Positions 45,883 through 53,287 of a DNA stretch of 64,000 nucleotides are shown in pieces. The DNA is taken from assembly GCF_000802155.2 (NCBI RefSeq), contig NZ_JQGJ02000011.1:62001-126000 (forward strand), written 5' to 3'. The translations under genes were made by a program, and so were the position numbers. The notes under the pieces were generated by a model that made no database searches, was not told the DNA's origin, and saw only the letters and a list, made by a program, of their open reading frames with translations. The stretch is from Pseudomonas frederiksbergensis. GTDB taxonomy: Bacteria > Pseudomonadota > Gammaproteobacteria > Pseudomonadales > Pseudomonadaceae. How positions within the stretch are numbered: the stretch's first letter is position 1; each line of letters begins with the position of its first letter.

Positions 45883-46722
45883 CGTCATATCCACCACATC
45901 GTGCAGCGCCTGGTCGCTGAGCTCGGGATTGTTCACCGCCAGGCGAACTTCCAGGAAATCCTCGAAATCCGGAAAGATCGCCAGGCCGTTTCGCATCGCC
46001 GCGTCCCTGGACACCAGTCCCAGGCCGTCGAGCTGGGTGATCAGCGACAAGGTCAGCGTTTCGCTGCAGGAGTACACCATTCGCTGGCTGGGTCCGTATT
46101 CGCCGAGACCCGCGTCGAGAAAACGCAGGAAGCTGTGGGAATAGGGGCATTCGTCAGCAGGGCGGACCTGGAACTTGTCGACGAGCAAGCCAAGGGAGTC
46201 ATCCTGGTTACCGCAATGGGCACCGACTACCTGCACTTGCACGTCCGGCATCGGGATACTGGTGAAGCCGCTTTGTTGCCCGATGAGGATCGCCAGGTCG
46301 AAATGCTCGTTCTTGAGCTTGCTCAGGTTCTCCATCGACTCTGCGTAACTGAACTCAAGCTGGTACTGAGGGAACACCGCGATCAGGCGATCGATCATGC
46401 GTCGATTGAAATCTGTCGGCAGCGTCGTGTTGAGCGCCACTTTAAGGCTTCGTTGCCTGGGTGCCTTGAGCGCCGCGACCTTTTCTTCCAGTTGCCGAGT
46501 GGCCACCAGGACTTGGTCCATGAAAGGCGTCAATTCAGAGCCTTGGCTCGTCAACGTCAGGCCCTTGTTCGAGCGCCGAAACAACCGAAACCCGAACTGT
46601 TCCTCAACCTTGTTCAATTGCGCTGCCAGCGCCTGCACCGTAAGGCACGACTGTTCCGCCGCGGCCGACAACGAGCCGGTCTGCATGATGCGCATGAGAT
46701 TACGTAAGGTTCTGCTATCCAT
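45799..46722 (-). CDS. LysR-family transcriptional regulator
   Basis: A 307-aa LysR-type protein with an N-terminal helix-turn-helix (LRNLMRIMQTGSLSAAAEQS, then CLTVQALAAQLNKVEEQFG) and a C-terminal effector domain (RSLKVALNTTLP to ISLIT-like strands). It lies convergent to azlD and may govern the dioxygenase-azlCD operon, though the distance from that promoter makes this a guess. The last 84 bp overlap azlD; the final residues (RRRAHRHTEKQVAAEIRT) are atypical for the family and may simply be read-through sequence opposite azlD. Confidence 0.85.
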   Translation of the reverse strand: MDSRTLRNLMRIMQTGSLSAAAEQSCLTVQALAAQLNKVEEQFGFRLFRRSNKGLTLTSQGSELTPFMDQVLVATRQLEEKVAALKAPRQRSLKVALNTTLPTDFNRRMIDRLIAVFPQYQLEFSYAESMENLSKLKNEHFDLAILIGQQSGFTSIPMPDVQVQVVGAHCGNQDDSLGLLVDKFQVRPADECPYSHSFLRFLDAGLGEYGPSQRMVYSCSETLTLSLITQLDGLGLVSRDAAMRNGLAIFPDFEDFLEVRLAVNNPELSDQALHDVVDMTLQERTERDIRRRAHRHTEKQVAAEIRT

Positions 46723-47049
46723 GAGGTAATGCCCTCTGCTTTAGTGGGCTCGCTATTATTGTGCACTCGGCCGGGTCTGGCGGTGCGATGCTGGCTATCA
46801 TCAAGCACCTTGCCACGCTTGTCGCGATTTTGTGGCGAAAAGCTCCAGCAGGCGATGACTGGAGCTTATGCGGGATTCTGGTTTTTTGCTGGGTCGGCGT
46901 GTCGGACGATTCAATTCACACGGCATATCGTCGCGGTTACCAGGCTGTATGAAGGTCAAGATTGTTCGTTTTTGAATTAAATATTAATTTCTATCCGTAT
47001 CTGTACTATTCTTTAGGCGTCAATCCTTAGCAAAGGAGCCTGAAATCAC
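46723..47049. other. intergenic region, LysR to Xre antitoxin
   Basis: A 327-bp gap between divergent genes. No ORF with a ribosome site stands out. The last 70 bp are AT-rich (AATATTAATTT, then TGTACTATTCTTTA), fitting the TA promoter, and AAAGGAG sits before 47050. Confidence 0.5.
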
Positions 47050-47460
47050 ATGGCGACTTCATCAATCACCCTCGGTGCACAGCAACAATTGGACTCCCCG
47101 GATGCGGGTCGAGTCGCGTTGAAGTTCTTCTTCAATCTTATGGAGCTGTGGGGCTGCAGTGTCGAGCAGCAGCGCACTTTGTTGGGCAAAGTAGGGAACA
47201 CGACCTTTTACAAGTACAAGCAGTTGCCCGACAACGTACGGTTGCCGCGTGACACCCTCGAACGCATTTCATACCTCATGGGTATTCATAAAGCGTTGAG
47301 CATCATCTTCAGCAACAACCGTGACCGTGCGTATCAATGGGTCAGCAGCCCCAATGCCGCCGCGCCTTTCAATGGCCAGTCGGCGCTTTCATACATGCTG
47401 GCCGGACGGGTGGTGGATATTGCCGATGTGCGGCGATACCTCGACGGAGTGCGCGGTTGA
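47050..47460 (+). CDS. Xre/MbcA/ParS-type antitoxin
   Basis: A 136-aa antitoxin of the Xre-RES class. It has an N-terminal DNA-binding helix region (VEQQRTLLGKVGNTTFYKYK) and a C-terminal toxin-binding DUF2384-like domain (AYQWVSSPNAAAPFNGQS, then ALSYMLAGRVVDIADVRRYL). It should repress its own operon and neutralise the RES toxin. The stop overlaps the toxin start by one base (TGATG). AAAGGAGCC precedes the ATG. Confidence 0.93.
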   Translation: MATSSITLGAQQQLDSPDAGRVALKFFFNLMELWGCSVEQQRTLLGKVGNTTFYKYKQLPDNVRLPRDTLERISYLMGIHKALSIIFSNNRDRAYQWVSSPNAAAPFNGQSALSYMLAGRVVDIADVRRYLDGVRG

Positions 47461-48137
47461 TGACGCCGCCCCTGGCGGACCCGCAATGGAAACGGGCCTA
47501 TCGGATCGTCAACAGCAGCTTCCCGCCGATCACGCTGTTTGAAGATGTCCTCGACCCAGAAGACCTGGCCACCGCCTATGCCCTGGAGGCTTTGACCAAT
47601 GACCGGCTCATGGAAGAAGCGGGCGTGCTGACCAGGGTTCGTCCGGAAGATCGCGTCTCCGGTCCTGGTTCGTCGCCCGTGATGGCGGCTTTTACCCACA
47701 TCGGCAAAAGCAGCCGTTTCAGCGATGGCACCTTCGGGGTCTATTACGCTGCCAGCAGCCAGGAAGCGGCCATTGCCGAGACGTGCTACCACCAGGCTCG
47801 GTTCCTGGGGGCCACCAACGAACCGGATCTGGAATTGACCATGCGGACTTATATCAATCAGGTCGTCAAACCCTTGCACGACATCCGCCACGATTATCCG
47901 CACCTGCATAATCCAGACCCCACGGCCTATGGCCCGTCCCAGGTATTTGCCCGGGAGCTGCGGGAAACCTTGTCCTGGGGGCTGCTGTATAACAGCGTCC
48001 GCCTGCCGGGCCACGAATGCGTCGCCGCGTTCCGGCCGCCGGCGGTGTCGATTCCGGTGCAGGGCAAGCACATCCGTTATGTCTGGAGCGCCCAGAAGCG
48101 GGAGATTTCGTTCGTGTTCGAGGTGAGCCAGGTTTGA
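47460..48137 (+). CDS. RES-domain toxin
   Basis: A 225-aa RES toxin. The RES fold is marked by the opening YRIVNSSFPPI, the central GVYYAASSQEAAIAETCYH with its conserved Tyr and Glu, and the end LYNSVRLPGHECVAAFRPP. RES toxins act by degrading or modifying NAD+ and arrest growth. The frame is intact, and an intact antitoxin lies immediately upstream, so the pair looks functional. Confidence 0.92.
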   Translation: MTPPLADPQWKRAYRIVNSSFPPITLFEDVLDPEDLATAYALEALTNDRLMEEAGVLTRVRPEDRVSGPGSSPVMAAFTHIGKSSRFSDGTFGVYYAASSQEAAIAETCYHQARFLGATNEPDLELTMRTYINQVVKPLHDIRHDYPHLHNPDPTAYGPSQVFARELRETLSWGLLYNSVRLPGHECVAAFRPPAVSIPVQGKHIRYVWSAQKREISFVFEVSQV

Positions 48138-48171
48138 GCGAATCCGCAACACACCTTACACGGCGAATACC

Positions 48172-48214
48172 CCGTGGCGAGGGAGCTTGCTCCCGCTGGG
48201 CTGCGTAGCAGCCC
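48172..48214 (+). repeat. REP element, orientation A
   Basis: CCGTGGCGAGGGAGCTTGCTCCCGC followed by the hairpin GGGCTGCGTAGCAGCCC. It occurs in inverted orientation at 49494 and again, in this orientation, at 51277. Confidence 0.8.
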
Positions 48215-48224
48215 CCGTCTTGTG

Positions 48225-49382
48225 TCAACTTGCCGCGATCAACGCTTGTTCTTCCAGCCATATTTCTTGAACGAACGGATCTGTAATCGCGTAAATCCCG
48301 TGTCCGCGACGCATGATGATATTTTCGGCCACCAAGGCAATTACCACCGGTTGAATTTCTTCAATACGAACATCCCGACCCACGGCTTTTGAATATTCTC
48401 CTGCTGCGTCAGCGGAAAAAATGCCACGAGCATCCCCCGCCGCTGAGGCGATTTTATTGAAGATGGCTTGAGCCAGACTGCCCAATTGCTCAACCTTCTC
48501 AAGCTCTATATTGGCCGCAGCAGAACGCAGCGTACTGGCGATGACGGGCAAGAACAGGTCGGGTTTACCCTCTTGTTGCAATACTTGCCTAAGGGCCTTG
48601 AGCATTTCTTCCGGGCGGTTGCCAAGTGTGTCGAAAGCTTCCGTTGCGACTTTTAGTGAAGGCAATTTGTGCTGACTTACAGTCATTGCCAGGCGGTTCA
48701 ACAGATACTCGACATAATCGCCCTTCAAGACGGGATATGCCGTGGAGGTAGCGCCGGAAAAAGCCTGGTTTCGCTTTGCTGTGAGTTCGCTGACCTGTGC
48801 GCGGTGAGAGCCTGTGCCGATGAACAGAAAGTAGCCAGGGGTATTGGGACGAGGATTGATGGCGTCACGCGCGGCTTTCAGCGCGAGCAACATCTGGTTG
48901 CCGTCTTCACAGGCGATGGCATGTTGTACCTCATCGACGATAAACACCAAGTCTGTCTTGGCCTGATCGACAACTTCTGCGAACGCTTGCGCGAGCGTCG
49001 TGCCCCCAACATTACCGACGCCTTCAAGTTTGAACCCGAACTTCAATCCTGCCGCACCGATATCGACCCCGCCGCCCCGCTTGAGCTTCTCAAGCAGGCC
49101 AGAGGCAGGCGTCTGTAATTCTTGCAGCACCTTGCGAATGGCGTCGTGCAATAAGGTGGCCGGATTGGCGAGGGTATCGCTCCAGAGGTCCACATAAATG
49201 ACCAGCGCACCTTCTTTTTCAAGGGCTGGGATCAGGTCACTTCGCAAAAAAGTCGTTTTGCCGGTTCTGCGTAGCCCGGACAGAAACAGACCTGAACGCA
49301 AACCTTCGTCAAGTACGCCTGGATTGAGAAGCTAGTTGGCCATGCTTTCAGCCAGTTCAGGACGCTGGAAAATACTGCTCAT
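48225..49382 (-). pseudogene. AAA ATPase gene with early amber codon
   Basis: The gene reads MSSIFQRPELAESMAN, then a TAG (49332-49334, codon 17), then continues in frame as LLNPGVLDEGLRSGLFLSG with the P-loop GLRRTGKTTFL and the Walker B FIVDEVQHAIACE, about 386 codons in all. A CAG-to-TAG change is the simplest explanation. Translation could in principle restart at an internal TTG (49301), but that would remove the start of the fold. The family is an archaeal-type single AAA ATPase often found alone in variable loci; role unknown. REP elements in inverted orientation flank it (48172 and 49494), and it lies next to a TA pair. Confidence 0.82.
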
Positions 49383-49493
49383 GCAATTATCCTGTTTTAT
49401 GGATTAGCCATAATTATTGCTGAGCCATAATTTAGCTTAAGATCTTGCGGAGGCTGGAAGCGAAACATTAGATTGCCCATCAAGCAACTGAAG

Positions 49494-49533
49494 GGCTGCT
49501 GCAGCCCAGCGGGAGCAGGCTCCCTCGCCACGA
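49494..49533 (-). repeat. REP element, inverted relative to 48172
   Basis: GGGCTGCTGCAGCCC then GCGGGAGCAGGCTCCCTCGCCACG, the reverse complement of the element at 48172 apart from a few bases. The two enclose the AAA ATPase gene. Confidence 0.8.
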
Positions 49534-49552
49534 AGTGATCAGCCCTGATTGA

Positions 49553-51160
49553 TCAAATCTTGAACTGCTGCACCGAAGCCTGCATCGATCCCGCCGCGTC
49601 GTTCAACTGATCCGCTGTATGCGTCAAATCGTGAATCGAGCGGGTATTTTCCCGCGATTGCTCGGCAATCGACTCCACCCGCTGGGCCATCTCATCGCTG
49701 GCTTTTGATTGCTCGGCAATGGTCTGGGAAATTTCCTCGACCACTTCCGCAGCATGACGCGCCCCCGTACGAATCTCGCTGATGGACACCCCTGCCTGCT
49801 GAGCCAGGTTCACGCCTTCATCCACTCGGCTGACACAGGCCTGCATGTTCGCCACCGCATCCCGGGCGCTGGACTGGATGCGCTCGATCATCGCGGTGAT
49901 TTCCTGGGTGGATTGCGTGGTCCGCGCCGCCAGGTTGCGTACCTCATCGGCCACCACCGCAAAGCCGCGGCCTGCCTCACCGGCGCGAGCGGCTTCGATG
50001 GCAGCGTTGAGCGCCAGCAAATTGGTTTGTTCGGCGATGCTCTTGATCACCTGGATGATGGAATGAATATCCTCGGACGATGCATCCAGCGCAGTGATTT
50101 TGCTGGAGGACTGAGCGACCACCTCGGCGATCCGATTCATGCCTTCCACCACACCAAGGATCACCTGCCCTCCACTGCTCGCCAGATGCTCTGATTGCGC
50201 CGAAATCGTCCGCGCGCTGTCGGCGTGCTGATGAATCTGGCTGATGTTTGCCATCATCTGCTCCATGCTCGCCGCCATGCTGGTCGCGCTTTGGGCCTGC
50301 TGGTCGGCGCTGGACACAATCTGGCGAGCCGTATCGCCCAGGTTTCGCGACGTGCCGTGCAACTCATCGCTCTGGCTGCGGATCGTGGCGATCATCTGCC
50401 GCAGGTTGGCCTGCATCTGCTCGATCACCGCCTGCAACTGCCCCAGTTCATCATCCCCATGAGCACCCATCGAGCGCTGCAGATCACCTTGGGAAATGGC
50501 CTGGGTGTTGAGGATGATTTTATTCAGCGGCGTGAGCACAGCCTTGAGCAAACTCCACGACAGCAACGCCAACGCCACGCATGTGGCCAGCAAGGTGATG
50601 ATCAGCCAGCGCTCGGAGGTATGGATGCTGTGATCTTGAAACTCGCGAGAAGATCGCGCCTGGTTCTCGATCAATTCACTGACCGCCTCGTTGCGCTCCT
50701 CCAGGGCTGAAAATGCCTTATCGAATTCAGTACGCAACGCCCGGCCATCCTGGGCGCCGCTCAACGCCTTGGCGATGACCTGTTTTGCCGAGGCGATATA
50801 GGCCTCGGCCTGAGGCTTGAGCTCGGCGATGGTCTGGGAAATCGTCCCAGGCAACCGGGCCTCGGCGTTCTCGGCGATGACCTTGCGCATCCGTTGCGAA
50901 TGCTCGTCGAACGCCTCGGTCACTTCCTTAGCGCCTTCGGCATCACCTGGCGCCACCAGCAAGGCAGCCAACACATCGCCACGAATGGCGTCGTGCATCA
51001 TGTCTGCCTCCATGTGCTTGCGCATGGCCGAAATGCTGGTCTCGTTCTGCGCCAAGGCCTCGGTCATGGCGTGATAACCCCAAAGCCCAATCCCGCCCAG
51101 CAACAGCGCAAAAAACAGGCTGACCAACCCCGAACCTACAACCTTGGTGCGGATTTTCAT
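49553..51160 (-). CDS. methyl-accepting chemotaxis protein
   Basis: A 535-aa chemoreceptor. The membrane segment near the N-terminus is GSGLVSLFFALLLGGIGLWG. A periplasmic four-helix bundle-type sensor domain follows (about residues 35-185), then a second membrane segment (LIITLLATCVALALLSWSLL), a HAMP domain, and the highly conserved cytoplasmic tip (IAEQTNLLALNAAIEAARAG, then EAGRGFAVVADEVRNLA). It signals to CheA/CheW; the ligand is unknown. It starts at the ATG at 51160, preceded by AGGAG; the longer frame has no ribosome site. Confidence 0.94.
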   Translation of the reverse strand: MKIRTKVVGSGLVSLFFALLLGGIGLWGYHAMTEALAQNETSISAMRKHMEADMMHDAIRGDVLAALLVAPGDAEGAKEVTEAFDEHSQRMRKVIAENAEARLPGTISQTIAELKPQAEAYIASAKQVIAKALSGAQDGRALRTEFDKAFSALEERNEAVSELIENQARSSREFQDHSIHTSERWLIITLLATCVALALLSWSLLKAVLTPLNKIILNTQAISQGDLQRSMGAHGDDELGQLQAVIEQMQANLRQMIATIRSQSDELHGTSRNLGDTARQIVSSADQQAQSATSMAASMEQMMANISQIHQHADSARTISAQSEHLASSGGQVILGVVEGMNRIAEVVAQSSSKITALDASSEDIHSIIQVIKSIAEQTNLLALNAAIEAARAGEAGRGFAVVADEVRNLAARTTQSTQEITAMIERIQSSARDAVANMQACVSRVDEGVNLAQQAGVSISEIRTGARHAAEVVEEISQTIAEQSKASDEMAQRVESIAEQSRENTRSIHDLTHTADQLNDAAGSMQASVQQFKI

Positions 51161-51276
51161 CGCTTGCTGCTCCTGGAGCGGGGATATTTGGGGAAGTGTA
51201 GTTGAGTGCCAGCGGGGGCTTCGAACAGGCAAAGCCCTTATTCGAGGCTATCGGCGGAAGGAATGATTAGATGAAC

Positions 51277-51314
51277 CCGTGGCAAGGGAGCTTGCTCCCG
51301 CTGGACTGCGTAGC
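51277..51314 (+). repeat. REP element
   Basis: CCGTGGCAAGGGAGCTTGCTCCCGCTGGACTGCG...: third copy of the element at 48172, with a decayed second hairpin. Confidence 0.75.
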
Positions 51315-51377
51315 TCTCTTTTTATCTGCCCAGGCCAATGCTGCCCCGCTCAGCGAGCAGCATCGGGCCCGTTGTCC

Positions 51378-51656
51378 TTAAGCCGGATTACTCCCCGGCG
51401 CCTCCAGCACCTTCACCACGTCATCGATGACGGCTTTGCTCATGTCCTGCAAATAATACGAAGCCCAGGCATACCGATCCGTGCCGCGAATCATCGCCGC
51501 TTCTTCGGCCAAGACCTTGGCAACGTGTAGCAGGTCGGAAGCATGGGACAGAGCTTCGCCGATGGGGATGCCGCTGTTGACGCGGAATAGGGGGCGATCG
51601 GAGTGGTAGGAGAAGGGGGTTAGGCCTGGGGTTTTGAGGTCTTTGGGGTGGGTCAT
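51378..51656 (-). CDS. DUF6124/DUF3077-type small protein
   Basis: A 92-aa protein: MTHPKDLKTPGLTPF, then PLFRVNSGIPIGEALSHAS, LLHVAKVLAEEAAMI and a C-terminal helix SYYLQDMSKAVIDDVVKVLE. This is a Pseudomonas-typical family of unknown function often present in several copies. The start ATG at 51656 follows GGAGG. A structured element with a T-run lies about 230 bp upstream on the same strand. Confidence 0.78.
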   Translation of the reverse strand: MTHPKDLKTPGLTPFSYHSDRPLFRVNSGIPIGEALSHASDLLHVAKVLAEEAAMIRGTDRYAWASYYLQDMSKAVIDDVVKVLEAPGSNPA

Positions 51657-51884
51657 TGCGCACCTCCGTTCGCCAATTGGCGGCGGGTGGCTGGCAAAAT
51701 GATAAAGCGAGACTGCAGCAGATCCATGGCGTGCATCGATGAACTCCCATATCAATTGAGAGCTGCCACGTTCGTTCTCAGGCGAATGGGTGGCAGCTGT
51801 GCGCAGGCTGAGAAACCGGAGATACAGGAACCCGGCAGACCCGAAGGTCTCCCACGCACAGCCGCCATTGCACGGAATGCGGAA

Positions 51885-51975
51885 ATAAAAAAACGCCGCA
51901 AAACGTGGTTCCGGCGCTGTAGCGCCTGCATCTTACCCGGGTTCTCAGGCCCGGTCGCTGAATTGGCAGCGACGG
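51885..51975 (-). ncRNA. candidate structured RNA or attenuator
   Basis: Read on the minus strand there are three consecutive perfect hairpins: TCGCTG-N6-CAGCGA (51955-51972), CCGGG-N8-CCCGG (51937-51954) and GGCGCT-AC-AGCGCC (51913-51926). A stem CGCCG...CGGCG then runs straight into TTTTTTT (about 51890). This looks like a short transcript ending in an intrinsic terminator, or an attenuator in the leader of the DUF6124 gene. Neither a promoter nor a family is known to me. Confidence 0.45.
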
Positions 51976-52268
51976 TTGGAGAGTAGCGGGCGATTGGGTA
52001 GGGTGCAATCGTGGCCTGATGCTGGCGAGGGATGGATTCGTATTGTATGCGCGGATCCGCCAAAAACATCCCATAGTTTTAGCGCATAAAAAACCGCACG
52101 ATTTGAGCATGCTGACCGGGTCAACCTAGGCTTGGCGGGTATTTGGCAGCCTTCTTAGGTTGCTAGAAGAGCTCGCCAACGTCCCGATAAAAGTATTTGT
52201 AACCCTGGATTGGAGGTGAATGATTTCTGGGGCTTGCCGGCCTCAAGCTTTTTCTTCACTGTAAAGAC

Positions 52269-52279
52269 TAATGTCATTA
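52269..52279. promoter_or_regulatory. palindromic operator before relB
   Basis: TAATGTCATTA, an 11-bp perfect palindrome 17 bp before the relB start, in the position of an autoregulatory RelB/DinJ site. Confidence 0.55.
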
Positions 52280-52295
52280 CAGCGAGGGCTATCTC

Positions 52296-52535
52296 ATGGC
52301 TTCCATCAACGTTCGTATCGACGACGACCTCAAGGCGCGTGCATACCGTGAGCTGGAAAAGCTCGGCGTCACCCCTTCTGAGCTGATGCGCCAAGCTCTG
52401 CAGTACGTAGCGGAGCGCGGCCAGTTGCCGTTCAAGCCCGTCCTGATGACCGAGGACGATGAAGCCTTGATCGCAACGGTGCGCGAGCGACTCGCAGCCC
52501 CGCAGCGGGTTAAGGTTTCGCTAGATGACCTATAA
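52296..52535 (+). CDS. relB: RelB/DinJ-family antitoxin
   Basis: A 79-aa ribbon-helix-helix antitoxin: MASINVRIDDDLKARAYREL, then LEKLGVTPSELMRQALQYVA (the dimeric DNA-binding fold) and a C-terminal tail for toxin binding. The frame is intact. It overlaps the relE frame by 11 bp, as in many relBE loci. Because the toxin frame is broken, this antitoxin now stands effectively alone. Confidence 0.9.
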   Translation: MASINVRIDDDLKARAYRELEKLGVTPSELMRQALQYVAERGQLPFKPVLMTEDDEALIATVRERLAAPQRVKVSLDDL

Positions 52536-52814
52536 CCTCGAATTCGATGCACGGGCGCTAAAGGAATGGTAAAAGCTAGGGAATACTGTTCATGAGCAGC
52601 TCAAAAAGAAGCTCACGACGACCTGGCCAATCCGCGCATCGAAGCAAACCGACTGTATACCTTGTCTGATTGCTACAAGATCAAGCTGCGGAGCAGCGGT
52701 TATAGGTTGGTTTATCAGGTGATTGATCAGGATATCGTGGTGTTTGTCGTGGCTGTCGACAAGCGTGAGCGGGATCAAGTTTATCGGAAAGCGGCTGAGC
52801 GATTAGGTGGTTGA
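52525..52814 (+). pseudogene. relE: RelE toxin, disrupted twice
   Basis: The frame starts MTYNLEFDARALKEW, then meets TAA (codon 16) where family members have Lys or Arg before KLG. Further on, after KKKL, one base is missing, and the rest is read in another frame as DDLANPRIEANRLYTLSDC, YKIKLRSSGYRLVYQVIDQ and VDKRERDQVYRKAAERLGG, a clear RelE C-terminus. The two lesions make it a dead mRNA interferase. The end is the TGA at 52812-52814, next to the left repeat of the tRNA island. Confidence 0.9.
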
Positions 52815-52823
52815 GTTGTCGGT

Positions 52824-52942
52824 GGGTTGATGGCCTCATCGCGAGCAAGCTTGCTGCCACAGGTTTTTCAGGGATGGACACCCAGAAACAACAAAGCCCC
52901 CGCATTTCTGCGAGGGCTTCGTTTTGTATGGTGGCACCAAGA
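52824..52942. repeat. left flanking repeat of tRNA island (attL-like)
   Basis: Contains a REP core GCGAGCAAGCTTG (52841-52853) and, at 52882-52933, a 52-bp block CCAGAAACAACAAAGCCC...TATGGTG that matches 58780-58831 at 50 of 52 positions. After it comes GGCACCAAGAATCGAA, which resembles a degenerate tRNA 3' end. The terminator stem in this copy is imperfect. Confidence 0.8.
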
Positions 52943-53287
52943 ATCGAAAAAGACAGTAACCTTATGATAATAATGGATTAATCTTTTGGCTCATCGCTAG
53001 GCTATCCCAAAAACTATCCTTTTCTTCTTCCTAGACTATCGGGTGTGATCAGCTTAAGCAGTCGAGGGGAATATTTGCCTTGTCCGCCCAGCAGGTTGAT
53101 ACCATAGAACTCCGCGACTTGATTGCATATTTATGTAGTTGTGCGTATTTCTACATGCCTAGAGAAGGTTGGCGAAGTTGTAGTTGTTAGTGTAGGTGTG
53201 GCCAAAAAATCAAGGTGGTGCTATATTTGCGCGCATATAACGTCGTTGCTATGTTGTCTATGTCAGTGAGAGTGTAAGGCGGGGATA
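52943..53287. other. island left end, no gene recognised
   Basis: 345 bp, AT-rich. A minus-strand reading ending LLGGQGKYSPRLLKLITPDS (about 53030-53150) has a coding look but is only some 35 codons long; it may be the tail of a lost gene. AAGGCGGGGATA just before 53288 is the ribosome site of the next gene. Confidence 0.4.

Larger units (their letters stand above)
51657..52295. other. 640-bp intergenic region, DUF6124 to relB
   Basis: No ORF here has both a ribosome site and a credible composition. It holds the hairpin cluster at 51885-51975 and the relB operator palindrome at 52269. Between 51980 and 52260 I see nothing I can name. Confidence 0.5.

Noticed and set aside
46729..46980. An 83-codon plus-strand ORF between LysR and the antitoxin
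   Set aside because: No ribosome site and an erratic composition; probably noncoding.
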